A stretch of DNA of 64,000 nt, taken from positions 620,001-684,000 of the forward strand of contig CALMNL010000003.1 of assembly GCA_937868765.1 (NCBI GenBank), given 5' to 3'. Made by a program: the position numbers and the translations under genes. This document shows, in pieces, positions 43,846-52,898 of the stretch (position 1 is its first letter; each line of letters opens with the position of its first letter). The notes below the pieces were generated by a model. The model did not search any database. It saw only the letters and a list, made by a program, of their open reading frames with translations, and was not told the origin of the DNA. Source of the DNA: an uncultured Desulfatitalea sp. (GTDB lineage Bacteria > Desulfobacterota > Desulfobacteria > Desulfobacterales > Desulfosarcinaceae).

Positions 43846-44542
43846 AATAACAGGACCCGGAAAGGATGACCGGCCGGACATTCAGAACGGCTGGCAGACG
43901 GTCTATGCCGGTTTTGTCATGATCATGTTGAGCTTTTTTATTCTGCTCACCTCCTTTTCGTCACTTGCGCCTTCCAAGATATCCCGCTTCGTTAGCTCGT
44001 TCTCCCAGGCTGTCAGCGTCTTGGAAGGGGGGAAGCGTCTGGAGGAAGGCAAGACCATTCAGACCGCCGAGCCGAAGGTGCTCCCCCAGGAGCAAATCAC
44101 CGCTCAACTTTTCGAGCAGGTGCGCCAGACGAGCCATGATGTAGGACTCGACCAGGTGGTTCTGCAGCGCACCCCCAAGGGCGTGGTATTGACGTTGACC
44201 GACACGCTGTTGTTCGACAGCGGCAGGGCACGCTTTTCCTCTGCGGCCTATCCCCGCCTGGAAAAGATCGGCCGATTGATCCAACGCATTCCGGTGCCGG
44301 TGGAAATACAGGGACATACGGACAATCAACCGATCCGCACCGCCGAATTTCCGTCCAACTGGGAACTGTCCACAGCCCGATCGATTTCGGTACTGCGATA
44401 CTTGATCGAGAATCCGGAAATCGCCCCCCAACGGTTATCGGCCGTGGGATTCGCTCAATTTCAACCCGTGGTCGCCAATGATTCGCCAGCGCATCGGTCG
44501 ATGAATCGGCGGGTGGATTTCGTTTTCCAGGTCGAGAGGTAG
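43826..44542 (+). CDS. MotB-like protein 1, lacking the proton-binding Asp
   Basis: 238 residues from the ATG at 43826 with AAAGAGGT upstream. One membrane helix near 27-50, then an OmpA/MotB peptidoglycan-binding domain (~130-235): LTLTDTLLFDSGRARF, QGHTDNQPIRTAEFPSNWELSTARS and NRRVDFVF. In MotB the helix reads YADF, with an essential Asp that carries the ion; here it is YAGF with Gly at residue 29 (codon GGT). The next gene is a second MotB with the Asp intact. This protein therefore cannot conduct ions alone and may be a structural or regulatory partner in a mixed stator, or a linker to the cell wall. Confidence 0.85.
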   Translation: MALPLIRITGPGKDDRPDIQNGWQTVYAGFVMIMLSFFILLTSFSSLAPSKISRFVSSFSQAVSVLEGGKRLEEGKTIQTAEPKVLPQEQITAQLFEQVRQTSHDVGLDQVVLQRTPKGVVLTLTDTLLFDSGRARFSSAAYPRLEKIGRLIQRIPVPVEIQGHTDNQPIRTAEFPSNWELSTARSISVLRYLIENPEIAPQRLSAVGFAQFQPVVANDSPAHRSMNRRVDFVFQVER

Positions 44543-44554
44543 GGGACTGGCGTC

Positions 44555-45289
44555 ATGGCCAAGCGAACTTTTAGACAGGCACCCAAGCAGGAGAAGGCCC
44601 CGGCATTGGCCTGGATGACCACCTTCAATGATTTGATGACGCTATTGATGGTCTTTTTCGTCCTGCTGTTCGCCATGGGCAACCTGGACCCGGAAAAGTT
44701 CAAAACCTTTCAAAACCAGCTGCAAAGCGGACTTGGGGTAATGCAAGCCGGCACAAATGCCGGTGACGGCATTCCCAGCGATCGCCAGAGGGTAACGACG
44801 CCTGACCAGAGCCCCCCGGAAGCATTGCCGCAAGCGGCCGGTTCCGAAAATTTCCAGGCATTGTCCCGCACCCAGGGACTGGAGGCCGAATACACACCCA
44901 AGGGCATTCGCATCACCTTAAGCGATGCCTTGCTCTTCGACTCGGGCAGCGCCCGCCTGACGGAGTCGGGACTTCGCCTCTTAGACAGGATTGGGACGGT
45001 CATCAAACCCATGCAGCGCCAGGTGCGGGTCGAGGGGCACACGGATGACCGCCCCATTGCCACGACCCGCTACCCTAGCAATTGGGAGCTTTCGGCAGCC
45101 CGTGCCATCGGCGTGGTGAACTATTTCATCGATCAGACGGGCATACCGGCATCCTTGCTTTCGGCCGCAGGGTACGGCGCGTTCAGACCGCGTGCCGCCA
45201 ATGACAACGAGACGCACCGGGCAGCCAATCGCCGGGTGGAGATCATTTTAGGCCCGGTGAAGACATCCCCAGCGGATGTTCAGGGATAA
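44555..45289 (+). CDS. motB: Flagellar stator protein MotB (second copy, Asp intact)
   Basis: 244 residues. A short cytoplasmic start, then one membrane helix with WMTTFNDLMTLLMVFFVLL, where Asp 26 is the expected ion-carrying residue. The OmpA-like domain has ITLSDALLFDSGSARL, VEGHTDDRPIATTRYPSNWELSAARA and HRAANRRVEIIL. Anchors MotA to peptidoglycan and forms the ion path. It starts 12 bases after the Asp-less MotB-like gene and 20 bases before the fliL start, so both MotB genes are co-transcribed with motA. Confidence 0.93.
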   Translation: MAKRTFRQAPKQEKAPALAWMTTFNDLMTLLMVFFVLLFAMGNLDPEKFKTFQNQLQSGLGVMQAGTNAGDGIPSDRQRVTTPDQSPPEALPQAAGSENFQALSRTQGLEAEYTPKGIRITLSDALLFDSGSARLTESGLRLLDRIGTVIKPMQRQVRVEGHTDDRPIATTRYPSNWELSAARAIGVVNYFIDQTGIPASLLSAAGYGAFRPRAANDNETHRAANRRVEIILGPVKTSPADVQG

Positions 45290-45309
45290 GCTCAATGGGA
45301 GGAGAAAAA

Positions 45310-45783
45310 ATGTCCAAAAAAGGAATCATGATGGCCCTGGGCGGATTTTTGCTTTTAATGGCGTTGATGGGCGGTGGCTTTTTCATGATGTGGCAGAAGA
45401 TGAACCAGAGCATTGCCCAGATCCAGGCCCAGAATGCCGGAGGGAAAGCGGCGGAGGAAAAGGCCAAGGAGGAGGAGACCATCCGGGCCACCTACAAAAT
45501 GGACACCATGATCGTCAATCTGGCTGATCAGGGCGGCAAGCGTTACCTCCGGGTTACCATGGAGATGGAATTGAGCTCTCCCGAGGTGCTGGATGAGATC
45601 ACCAAACGGTTGCCCCAATTGCGTGACACCATCCTGATGATTCTGCCAAGCAAACAGTATGCTGAGATCAGCACCACCGACGGCAAGATCGCCCTGCGGG
45701 ACGAACTCATCGCAAAGCTGAACAGCATTTTGAAAAAAGGTACGATCACGACCATTTACTTCACAGAATTCGTCGTTCAATAG
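45310..45783 (+). CDS. fliL: Flagellar basal body protein FliL
   Basis: 157 residues from the ATG at 45310, which has GGGAGGAG upstream; an in-frame ATG at 45295 overlaps that site. One membrane helix (~6-26, GIMMALGGFLLLMALMGGGFF), a charged linker, then the periplasmic FliL domain with YKMDTMIVNLADQGGKRYLR and the C-terminal YFTEFVVQ. FliL associates with the stator and basal body. It lies between the mot genes and fliM as is common. Confidence 0.93.
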   Translation: MSKKGIMMALGGFLLLMALMGGGFFMMWQKMNQSIAQIQAQNAGGKAAEEKAKEEETIRATYKMDTMIVNLADQGGKRYLRVTMEMELSSPEVLDEITKRLPQLRDTILMILPSKQYAEISTTDGKIALRDELIAKLNSILKKGTITTIYFTEFVVQ

Positions 45784-45794
45784 CAGGATGCCCT

Positions 45795-46778
45795 ATGGCT
45801 GAGCAGATATTATCCCAGGAAGAGATCGATGCCCTTCTAAACGCCATGGACAAGGGCGAGGTGCAGGTGGAGGAGGCGCCTCAACCCAAGGCCAAGGCCG
45901 AAGCCCGGGCCTACGATCTGACCTCCCAGAGCCTGACCCTTCGGGATCAGTTCGACGCCCTGGATGAAGTCTATGACAAGTTCGTCAACCTGCTCAATGT
46001 GGGCCTGTCGAGTGCCCTGCAACGCGCCATCGAAGTCAAGCAGGTATCCAAGGAGATCGTCAAGTTTGGAGAGTTCCTGCATGCCTTTTCGAATCCCACC
46101 GGCTTCAGCATCTTCACCATGGAGCCCCTGATCGGTTCGGCGATGTTGGCTGTGGAGCCCAACCTCTGCTTCGCTCTCATCGATACCATGTTCGGTGGTG
46201 CGGGCCGACCTCTGGCGAAAGTCCGGGAATTCACCCAGATCGAGCAGCGCATGCTCGCCAAGTTATATATGGATATCCTGACCGAGTTGGAAAAGGCCTG
46301 GCATGTGGCCTACCCGGTGAGGATGGTACAGAAGAAGACAGAAACCAAACCGGAGTTCGTCAACCTGGTCAGTCCGGGTGATCTGGTGCTGATCTTCGTT
46401 TTCTCGGTGGCCGGGGAAGAATTTTCCGGCAACATCCACATCTGCACGCCGTTCCTGATGCTTGAGCCCGTCAAAGACAAACTCTCGTCACGCTACCTGC
46501 GTGAAAAAGACCGGGCCCACGCCTTCCGCAACCAGCTTACCGTGCTGCTGCGGGACACCCGGGTCAACATGGTGGCCGAACTGGGCCGCACGGTGTCGAC
46601 CATCGGCAAAATTTTAGAGCTGGAGATCAACGATATCCTCAAGATCAACGCCGGGCCCCAGGACCCGGTGGTCATCAAGGTGGAAGGGACGCCCAAGTAT
46701 CTCGGCATGCCCGGAACCCTCAAGGGAAGCCGGGCGGTACAAATTTCAGCGCTCATCAAAAAAGACGAAGGAGATTAG
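45795..46778 (+). CDS. fliM: Flagellar motor switch protein FliM
   Basis: 327 residues. C-ring component that binds phosphorylated CheY. The N-terminus carries the CheY-binding motif ILSQEEIDALLNAM. The middle CheC-like region includes FTQIEQRMLAKLYMDILTELEKAW, and the C-terminal SpoA domain ends EGTPKYLGMPGTLKGSRAVQIS. Starts 11 bases after fliL; fliN follows at 6 bases. Confidence 0.96.
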   Translation: MAEQILSQEEIDALLNAMDKGEVQVEEAPQPKAKAEARAYDLTSQSLTLRDQFDALDEVYDKFVNLLNVGLSSALQRAIEVKQVSKEIVKFGEFLHAFSNPTGFSIFTMEPLIGSAMLAVEPNLCFALIDTMFGGAGRPLAKVREFTQIEQRMLAKLYMDILTELEKAWHVAYPVRMVQKKTETKPEFVNLVSPGDLVLIFVFSVAGEEFSGNIHICTPFLMLEPVKDKLSSRYLREKDRAHAFRNQLTVLLRDTRVNMVAELGRTVSTIGKILELEINDILKINAGPQDPVVIKVEGTPKYLGMPGTLKGSRAVQISALIKKDEGD

Positions 46779-46784
46779 CCGATC

Positions 46785-47180
46785 ATGGCGGCAGACAACA
46801 CCCACAATGACGGCGACGCGGGTAAGGGCAAGCCGGCTGTTAAGCGACCGGCGTCCGAAAACGGTGCCAAGGAACCGTATGCCTTTTCCGATCTGAAAGG
46901 GCAGGGGGCCGGACAGCGGCCTGCCAACCTCGATTTCATCCTCGACATCCCCCTTGAAATCACGGTGGAATTGGGTCGTACCCGCATGATGATCAATGAA
47001 TTGCTCAAGTTGGGCCAGGGTTCGGTGATCGAATTGACCAAGCCGGCCGGCGATACGCTCGAGATCCTGGCCAACAACCGATTGATCGCCAAGGGGGACG
47101 TGGTGGTGGTCAACGATAAATACGGCATCCGCCTCACCGAGGTCATCAGCCCGGTGGAGCGGTTGGAGAAACTGAAATGA
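46785..47180 (+). CDS. fliN: Flagellar motor switch protein FliN
   Basis: 131 residues. The N-terminal ~45 residues are variable. The SpoA domain (~50-128) reads DIPLEITVELGRTRMMINELLKLGQGSVIEL and NNRLIAKGDVVVVNDKYGIRLTEVIS, typical of FliN. Forms the lower C-ring and helps dock the FliH/FliI export complex. Overlaps fliO by 4 bases. Confidence 0.95.
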   Translation: MAADNTHNDGDAGKGKPAVKRPASENGAKEPYAFSDLKGQGAGQRPANLDFILDIPLEITVELGRTRMMINELLKLGQGSVIELTKPAGDTLEILANNRLIAKGDVVVVNDKYGIRLTEVISPVERLEKLK

Positions 47181-47596
47181 ACACCACTCCCGACTTGACC
47201 ATCGCGACCCTGAAGATGGTGCTTTCCCTGGGCGCGGTGCTTCTGGTGCTATGGGCTGTCCATCGCTGGTTACGGCGCATGTTGCCCGCCGCAGGCGCGG
47301 CCGGCCGGAACCGTTGGATCAAAGTGCTCGGCACCCATCCCCTGGGGATGAAGAAATCAATTGCCATGGTGCAAGTTCCCGGTGCGATTCTGGTGCTCGG
47401 GGTCGGTACGGAACAGATCCAGCTCTTGACACGTATCGATGATCCCGAAGTGATGGCGGGGGTCGTTGACGCCACGACCGCGCAACCGGGTGCCGCCGGA
47501 TTTGCCGAGCAATTGAAGCGGGTAAGCCGCACCCTGGGCCTCAAATGCGGAAACGCGACGGCCGACGACGAGGGAAGGGTGGTGTCAGGATCATGA
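47177..47596 (+). CDS. fliO: Flagellar export protein FliO
   Basis: 139 residues, one N-terminal membrane helix ([22 protein letters not shown]) and a small cytoplasmic domain with [28 protein letters not shown], the FliO pattern. Helps assemble the FliP-containing export gate. Overlaps fliN by 4 bases and the fliP start as ATGA, so the three are translationally coupled. Confidence 0.87.
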   Translation: MNTTPDLTIATLKMVLSLGAVLLVLWAVHRWLRRMLPAAGAAGRNRWIKVLGTHPLGMKKSIAMVQVPGAILVLGVGTEQIQLLTRIDDPEVMAGVVDATTAQPGAAGFAEQLKRVSRTLGLKCGNATADDEGRVVSGS

Positions 47597-48369
47597 CCAT
47601 TTCGGGCAAAACAATAGGTTGGGTGCTGCTTGTCGCAGCGCTGGTCGTCCTTTCGGCTCCCTGGCAGGCATCGGCGGCGGCGCCGGACCCGGCCGGCAAC
47701 CTGCTGAGCATCGATATGACCAAAGGCGAGAGCCCGGGTAAGATCAGCGTGACGCTTCAAATTTTCCTGCTGCTCACGGTGCTATCACTGGCCCCGTCGA
47801 TCCTGATCATGGTGACCTGTTTTACGCGGATCGCCATCGTGCTTTCACTCTTACGACAGGCCATCGGCTCCAACCAATTGCCGCCCAACCAGATCATTAT
47901 CGGCCTGGCTTTGTTTCTCACCTTTTTCGTCATGTCGCCCGTTTGGCAGAAGGTCAATCAGGATGCCCTCAAACCCTACCTGGACAACCAACTCACCACC
48001 ACCCAGGCCCTCAAGAACGCCGAAGGTCCCCTCCGCGCCTTCATGTTCAAGCAGACGCGGGAAAAGGATCTCGCGCTGATGGTGGATATCGCCAAGCTGC
48101 CACGGCCCAAGAATGTGGACGAGATCCCCACCACCGTCCTGATTCCATCGTTCATCATCAGCGAGCTGAAGACCGCCTTTCAAATCGGCTTCATGCTCTA
48201 TATCCCCTTTTTGATCATCGATATGGTGGTCGCCAGCGTGCTGCTCTCCATGGGCATGATGATGCTGCCGCCGGTAATGGTTTCTTTACCGTTCAAGCTC
48301 ATGATCTTCGTGCTGACCGACGGCTGGTACCTTATCGTCGGATCCCTGGTCAAAAGCTTCAATTTGTAG
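47593..48369 (+). CDS. fliP: Flagellar export gate protein FliP
   Basis: 258 residues from the ATG at 47593, which overlaps the fliO stop; the open frame begins 48 bases earlier inside fliO. A cleavable signal peptide (~1-29, ending QASAAA) as in FliP of other bacteria. Then [43 protein letters not shown], and the C-terminal [27 protein letters not shown]. Core subunit of the FliPQR helical export channel in the inner membrane. Confidence 0.96.
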   Translation: MTISGKTIGWVLLVAALVVLSAPWQASAAAPDPAGNLLSIDMTKGESPGKISVTLQIFLLLTVLSLAPSILIMVTCFTRIAIVLSLLRQAIGSNQLPPNQIIIGLALFLTFFVMSPVWQKVNQDALKPYLDNQLTTTQALKNAEGPLRAFMFKQTREKDLALMVDIAKLPRPKNVDEIPTTVLIPSFIISELKTAFQIGFMLYIPFLIIDMVVASVLLSMGMMMLPPVMVSLPFKLMIFVLTDGWYLIVGSLVKSFNL

Positions 48370-48378
48370 GAGGCGCCC

Positions 48379-48648
48379 GTGACCCCCGAATTTATCACCG
48401 GTTATTTCCTCGAGGCCATCAAGACCGCCATCTTGCTATCCGGCCCCATGCTGATGGTGGGGTTGGTCGTCGGCATCCTGGTCAGCATTTTCCAGGCCGC
48501 CACTCAAATCAACGAAATGACCATGGTCTTCGTGCCCAAAATGCTCGGCGTGGCCCTGGCCCTGCTGGTCTTTTTTCCCTGGATGCTGCGGGTCATCACT
48601 GATTTCGCAACCAAAAATATAATGAATATTTCCATGTACATTCATTAG
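48379..48648 (+). CDS. fliQ: Flagellar export gate protein FliQ
   Basis: 89 residues, GTG start with AGGAGG upstream. Two membrane helices: FLEAIKTAILLSGPMLMVGLVVGILVSIFQAATQINEMTM and the FVPKMLGVALALLVFFPWMLRVI segment, both diagnostic. Part of the FliPQR channel. It follows fliP by 9 bases. Confidence 0.95.
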   Translation: MTPEFITGYFLEAIKTAILLSGPMLMVGLVVGILVSIFQAATQINEMTMVFVPKMLGVALALLVFFPWMLRVITDFATKNIMNISMYIH

Positions 48649-48675
48649 TTCATCTAAAGTTAGAGTTCATACCCC

Positions 48676-49458
48676 ATGCTGCTCCTCAACCTGCCCATCG
48701 AGCAATTCCAAATCTTTCTCTTCGTGCTCGTGCGCGTGGGGGCCATCCTTTTCTCCATCCCCTTTCTGGAAGCGCGGAATGTGCCCATGACTTTGAAGGC
48801 CGCCTTGGCCATGGCCATGAGCGTCATGCTGATGCCACAGCTCAAGCTGCCGCCGGTCAATGCCATCGCCGGTGATCCGGTGATGCTGGTGCTTGGCATC
48901 ATTGGGGAGATCGCCATCGGTTTGATCATCGGTTTGATGGTGCAGCTGCTTTTCGCGGGCGTCCAGTTGGCCGGACAGCTAGCCGGCTTTCAAATGGGGT
49001 TTGCCATCGCCAATGTGGTGGATCCGGCCTCCAGCCTGCAAATTCCCATTCTGGCGCAGTTCTTGAACCTTTTTGCCCTCATGGTTTTCTTTACCATCAA
49101 TGCCCATTACTACTTCATCAAGGCGCTGGTAGACGCATTCGCAATCATTCCGCCCCTGGGGGTTCACCTCAACGGCCAGTTATTCGAACTGGTGATGAAG
49201 ACCGGTGCCGACGCATTTGTCATTGCCATCCAGGTGGGCGCACCGGTCATGGTGGCCCTGCTGTTGGCCAACGTGGCCCTGGGGTTGACCGCCCGCACGG
49301 TGCCGCAGATGCAGATTTTCGTGGTGGCCATGCCGCTTCAGATCGTACTAGGCCTGCTTTTCCTGGGGTTTTCGTTGCCGTATGTCTCGGCTTTCATGGA
49401 CCACGCATTCACCAAGATGGGGTATACCATCGTGGCCATGATGGCTTTGTTCAAATAG
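48676..49458 (+). CDS. fliR: Flagellar export gate protein FliR
   Basis: 260 residues with at least six membrane helices. Typical segments are FLFVLVRVGAILFSIPFLEARNVP, GEIAIGLIIGLMVQLLFAGVQLAGQLAGFQMGF and FVVAMPLQIVLGLLFLGFSLP. Third channel subunit; often found fused with or next to flhB. The gap to flhB is 33 bases. Confidence 0.95.
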   Translation: MLLLNLPIEQFQIFLFVLVRVGAILFSIPFLEARNVPMTLKAALAMAMSVMLMPQLKLPPVNAIAGDPVMLVLGIIGEIAIGLIIGLMVQLLFAGVQLAGQLAGFQMGFAIANVVDPASSLQIPILAQFLNLFALMVFFTINAHYYFIKALVDAFAIIPPLGVHLNGQLFELVMKTGADAFVIAIQVGAPVMVALLLANVALGLTARTVPQMQIFVVAMPLQIVLGLLFLGFSLPYVSAFMDHAFTKMGYTIVAMMALFK

Positions 49459-49491
49459 GGTTTCCCGGTTAGATCCTGAATAGGATTTGAG

Positions 49492-50559
49492 ATGGCCGAA
49501 GATAATGACCAGGAACGATCGGAGCCAGCAACCCCAAAGAAGCGGGAAGAGGCTCGCAAGAAGGGGCAGGTGGCCAAAAGCCGGGAAATTCCCTCGGTGT
49601 TTGTGCTGCTCAGCGCCCTGTCGGTCTTCTATTTCGTAGGCGACTGGATGTTCGACCAGATGAACGGGGTCACCCGGGAGATTTTCCTGCAGATCAGCTA
49701 CTGGCGCTTGAACCCTGAAAGCGCCCATGACCTGATGTGGTTTATTTTCCAGAAAATGGTGGTGCTCCTGGCGCCCCTGGTGATTGCGGTGGCCCTGGCC
49801 GGCATCATCGGCAATGTCGCCCAGGTCGGGTTCCTGTTGACCGGTGAATCAATGTCGCCCAAGCTCTCCAAGCTCAATCCCATCGAAGGCCTTAAGCGGC
49901 TGGCGTCTCCCACTTCTCTGACGGAGTTGATCAAATCGATTTTCAAGATGATCATCATAGGCAGCGTAGGATACAATGTCCTGCGCGGCGAGATGGATCA
50001 AATCCCTGCGATGGTGGCCTGGCAGACCAATGCGATCATGGGGTTCGTCGGCCGGGTGGCGCTGAAAATCGGCTATTATACCTGCCTGGTGCTCATCGTT
50101 CTGGCAGCATTGGATTATGTGTTTCAACGCTGGAAACACGAGCGCGACCTGCGCATGAGCAAACAGGAAATCAAAGACGAGCACAAGCAGCGCGAGGGCG
50201 ATCCCATGATTCGCTCCCGTATCCGTTCGGCCCAGCGTGAGATGGCCATGCGACGGATGATGGAAGCGGTGCCCAAAGCTACCGTGGTCATCACCAACCC
50301 CACCCACCTGGCCATTGCCATACGCTACGAGCGCGGCCTGCCGGCGCCCGTGGTCGTGGCCAAGGGGGCCGGGCATGTCGCTGAGCGCATCCGTGAAATC
50401 GCCGGGCGCCACAACATCCCCATCATCGAGCAAAAGCCGCTGGCCAGGGCCTTATATAAGGATGTGGAGATCGGGCATTTCGTGCCGGTGGATCTCTATC
50501 AAGCCGTAGCCGAAGTACTGGCGTATGTGTACCGCTTGAAAGGCTTGGTCCATGCCTGA
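49492..50559 (+). CDS. flhB: Flagellar export switch protein FlhB
   Basis: 355 residues. N-terminal DQERSEPATPKKREEARKKGQVAKSREIP, four membrane helices to ~residue 210, and the cytoplasmic domain with the self-cleaving NPTH motif (Asn 269-Pro-Thr-His in VVITNPTHLAIAIRYE). Cleavage there lets FlhB switch from rod/hook to filament export after FliK measures the hook. The 227-base gap to flhA contains a possible sigma-54 promoter. Confidence 0.96.
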   Translation: MAEDNDQERSEPATPKKREEARKKGQVAKSREIPSVFVLLSALSVFYFVGDWMFDQMNGVTREIFLQISYWRLNPESAHDLMWFIFQKMVVLLAPLVIAVALAGIIGNVAQVGFLLTGESMSPKLSKLNPIEGLKRLASPTSLTELIKSIFKMIIIGSVGYNVLRGEMDQIPAMVAWQTNAIMGFVGRVALKIGYYTCLVLIVLAALDYVFQRWKHERDLRMSKQEIKDEHKQREGDPMIRSRIRSAQREMAMRRMMEAVPKATVVITNPTHLAIAIRYERGLPAPVVVAKGAGHVAERIREIAGRHNIPIIEQKPLARALYKDVEIGHFVPVDLYQAVAEVLAYVYRLKGLVHA

Positions 50560-50723
50560 TTGAGGCGCAGTTCCGGCTTCACGGCGGATTCTTGACGCTG
50601 TCGGAAAATACGCCTCTCCGGAGATCTGCGCCTGTATCCCGCCATTCAAGAATCGAACATGATTTCAAACTGATCCCAAAGGTCCCCCCTTTATCGGACC
50701 GACGCCGGATGCCTCTCCGAAGC

Positions 50724-50739
50724 AGGCATGGAAAATGCA
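50724..50739 (+). promoter_or_regulatory. Possible sigma-54 promoter before flhA
   Basis: AGGCATGGAAAATGCA keeps GGCA, the G of the -24 box and TGCA at -12, with GG and GC 12 bases apart. It lies 47 bases before the flhA start in the 227-base gap after flhB. Weaker than the other candidates. Confidence 0.5.
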
Positions 50740-50786
50740 AAATCCGCCATCGTCTAGTTCAAATAAACGCATGGCGAAAGGCTATC

Positions 50787-52898
50787 ATGGAAACTGTTCA
50801 AACCAACGGGCTGCTCGGACGCTTCGCCTTCATCACCAGGAACTCGGACGTGGCGATGGGCTTCGTGACCATGTGCATCCTCATGGTCATGATCATTCCC
50901 ATACCCACCATGCTGCTCGACCTGTGCCTGACCTTCAACATCACCCTCTCCCTGATGGTCTTGCTGGTGGGCATGTATGTCTTGAAACCCTTGGAGTTTT
51001 CGGCCTTTCCATCCATTCTGCTGCTGACCACGCTCTTTCGTCTGGCGCTGAACATCGCCTCCACCCGCCTGATCCTCCTGCACGGCAACGAAGGCACCCA
51101 GGCGGCCGGCAAGGTGATCATGGCCTTCGGCGCATTTGTGGTGGGCGGCAACTTTGTGGTGGGCATCATCGTTTTTTGCATCCTGGTGGTCATCAACTTC
51201 GTGGTCATCACCAAGGGCGCCGGCCGTATCGCCGAGGTGGCGGCCCGCTTCACCCTGGATGCCATGCCCGGAAAACAGATGAGCATCGATGCCGACCTGA
51301 ACGCCGGCATCATCGACGAGCAGGAGGCGCGTGAACGACGCCGTCTGCTCTCCAAAGAGTCTGAATATTACGGTGCCATGGACGGTGCCAATAAGTTCGT
51401 GCGCGGTGATGCCATTGCCGGCATCATCATCACGCTGATCAATGTGGTGGCCGGCTTTGCCATCGGTGTCTTTCAGAACGGCATGAGCTTCGCCGAAGCC
51501 GCCCACAACTACACCCTGCTCACAGTGGGTGATGGCCTGGTCAGCCAGGTGCCGGCCCTGATCATCTCCACGGCTGCGGGCATCGTGGTCAGCCGGGCCG
51601 GCGCCGAAAGCAACCTGGGACTGGAGATCGGCACGCAGCTGTTTCTGAAACCGCGCGCCCTGGCCGTGGCAGCCGCCATCCTGTTTTTCTTCGGTATCAT
51701 TCCAGGGTTGCCCACGATCCCCTTTTTCATCCTGGCGGCGCTGGTCGGGACGGTGGCCTACCTGCTGGTCAAAGGGGAACGCCAGCGCCAGGCGGCCGAA
51801 TCGGCCGCGGAAAAGGCCCCCGCCGATGATGCCGCCAAAGAGACGACCGAATCCTTCAAGCCGCTGCCGCCCGTGGACATCCTGGGGTTGGAAATCGGGT
51901 ACGGCCTCATTCCCCTGGTGGATGCCCAGCAGGACGGTGAGCTGTTGGAGCGGATCAAATCCATCCGTCGTCAAATCGCCCAGGAACTGGGGATCGTGGT
52001 CCCGTCCATCCATATTCAAGACAACATGCAGTTGAAGCCCGGGGAGTACACCATCAAGTTGAAAGGCAACGAAGTGGCCCGGGGAGACCTGATGCTCAAC
52101 TATTTCCTCGCCATGAACCCGGGCAACGCCGACGAAACCCTCAGGGGCATTCCCACCAAGGAACCCACCTATGGTATCGACGCCTTGTGGATCAAGGAAC
52201 GTCAGCGCGAAGAGGCCCTTTCCAAAGGGTACACGGTGGTGGACCTGGCCACGGTGCTGACCACGCACATCTCCGATATTATCCGGCGCCATGCCCATGA
52301 GCTGATCGGCCGCCAAGAGGTCCAGGCGCTGCTGGACAAGCTCAAGGAGACCCATCCCAAGGCCGTGGACGAACTGGTCCCCAACCAACTTTCCCTGGGC
52401 GGAGTGGTACGCGTGTTGCAGAACCTACTCATGGAACAGGTCCCCATCCGCGACCTGCTCACCGTGGTGGAGGCCTTGGCCGACTGGGCACCTTCGACCA
52501 AGCAGCTGGACGGCCTCACCGAGCACGTGCGACAGGCGTTGGCCCGCACCCTTACCCGCCAGTACCTGTCGCCGGACGGACAGATGCTGGCCGTCTCCCT
52601 GGGCCAGGTCGCCGAACGACGCATTGCCGAGTCGCTCCAGCGAACCGACCAGGGCGAGTATTTGGCCATGAATCCCCAGACTGCGCAGCGCCTGATGCAC
52701 CGCCTGGCCGAACAACTGGACAAATACGCCCAACGCGGATTGCAGCCCCTGGTGCTCTGTTCGGGTCAAATCCGCACTCATGTCAAAAAGCTGGTGGATC
52801 GTTTCATCCCCCATTTGGTGGTCCTGGCCTACGAAGAGGTTTTGCCAAACGTCAAAATTCAATCCCTGGGAGTAGCGGAGCTGAAGGATGAAGATTAA
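50787..52898 (+). CDS. flhA: Flagellar export platform protein FlhA
   Basis: 703 residues from the ATG at 50787 with AAAGG upstream; the frame opens 195 bases earlier but the added residues are not FlhA-like. Seven or eight membrane helices to ~residue 330 with PSILLLTTLFRLALNIASTRLIL and VITKGAGRIAEVAARFTLDAMPGKQMSIDADLNAG, the conserved cytoplasmic loop. The C-terminal cytoplasmic domain (~360-703) binds chaperone-substrate complexes. Core of the proton-driven export gate. Its end overlaps flhF by 11 bases. Confidence 0.96.
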   Translation: METVQTNGLLGRFAFITRNSDVAMGFVTMCILMVMIIPIPTMLLDLCLTFNITLSLMVLLVGMYVLKPLEFSAFPSILLLTTLFRLALNIASTRLILLHGNEGTQAAGKVIMAFGAFVVGGNFVVGIIVFCILVVINFVVITKGAGRIAEVAARFTLDAMPGKQMSIDADLNAGIIDEQEARERRRLLSKESEYYGAMDGANKFVRGDAIAGIIITLINVVAGFAIGVFQNGMSFAEAAHNYTLLTVGDGLVSQVPALIISTAAGIVVSRAGAESNLGLEIGTQLFLKPRALAVAAAILFFFGIIPGLPTIPFFILAALVGTVAYLLVKGERQRQAAESAAEKAPADDAAKETTESFKPLPPVDILGLEIGYGLIPLVDAQQDGELLERIKSIRRQIAQELGIVVPSIHIQDNMQLKPGEYTIKLKGNEVARGDLMLNYFLAMNPGNADETLRGIPTKEPTYGIDALWIKERQREEALSKGYTVVDLATVLTTHISDIIRRHAHELIGRQEVQALLDKLKETHPKAVDELVPNQLSLGGVVRVLQNLLMEQVPIRDLLTVVEALADWAPSTKQLDGLTEHVRQALARTLTRQYLSPDGQMLAVSLGQVAERRIAESLQRTDQGEYLAMNPQTAQRLMHRLAEQLDKYAQRGLQPLVLCSGQIRTHVKKLVDRFIPHLVVLAYEEVLPNVKIQSLGVAELKDED

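Noticed and set aside
50754-52388. Minus-strand open frame of 544 codons across flhA
   Set aside because: His/Asp-rich shadow of the real FlhA frame.
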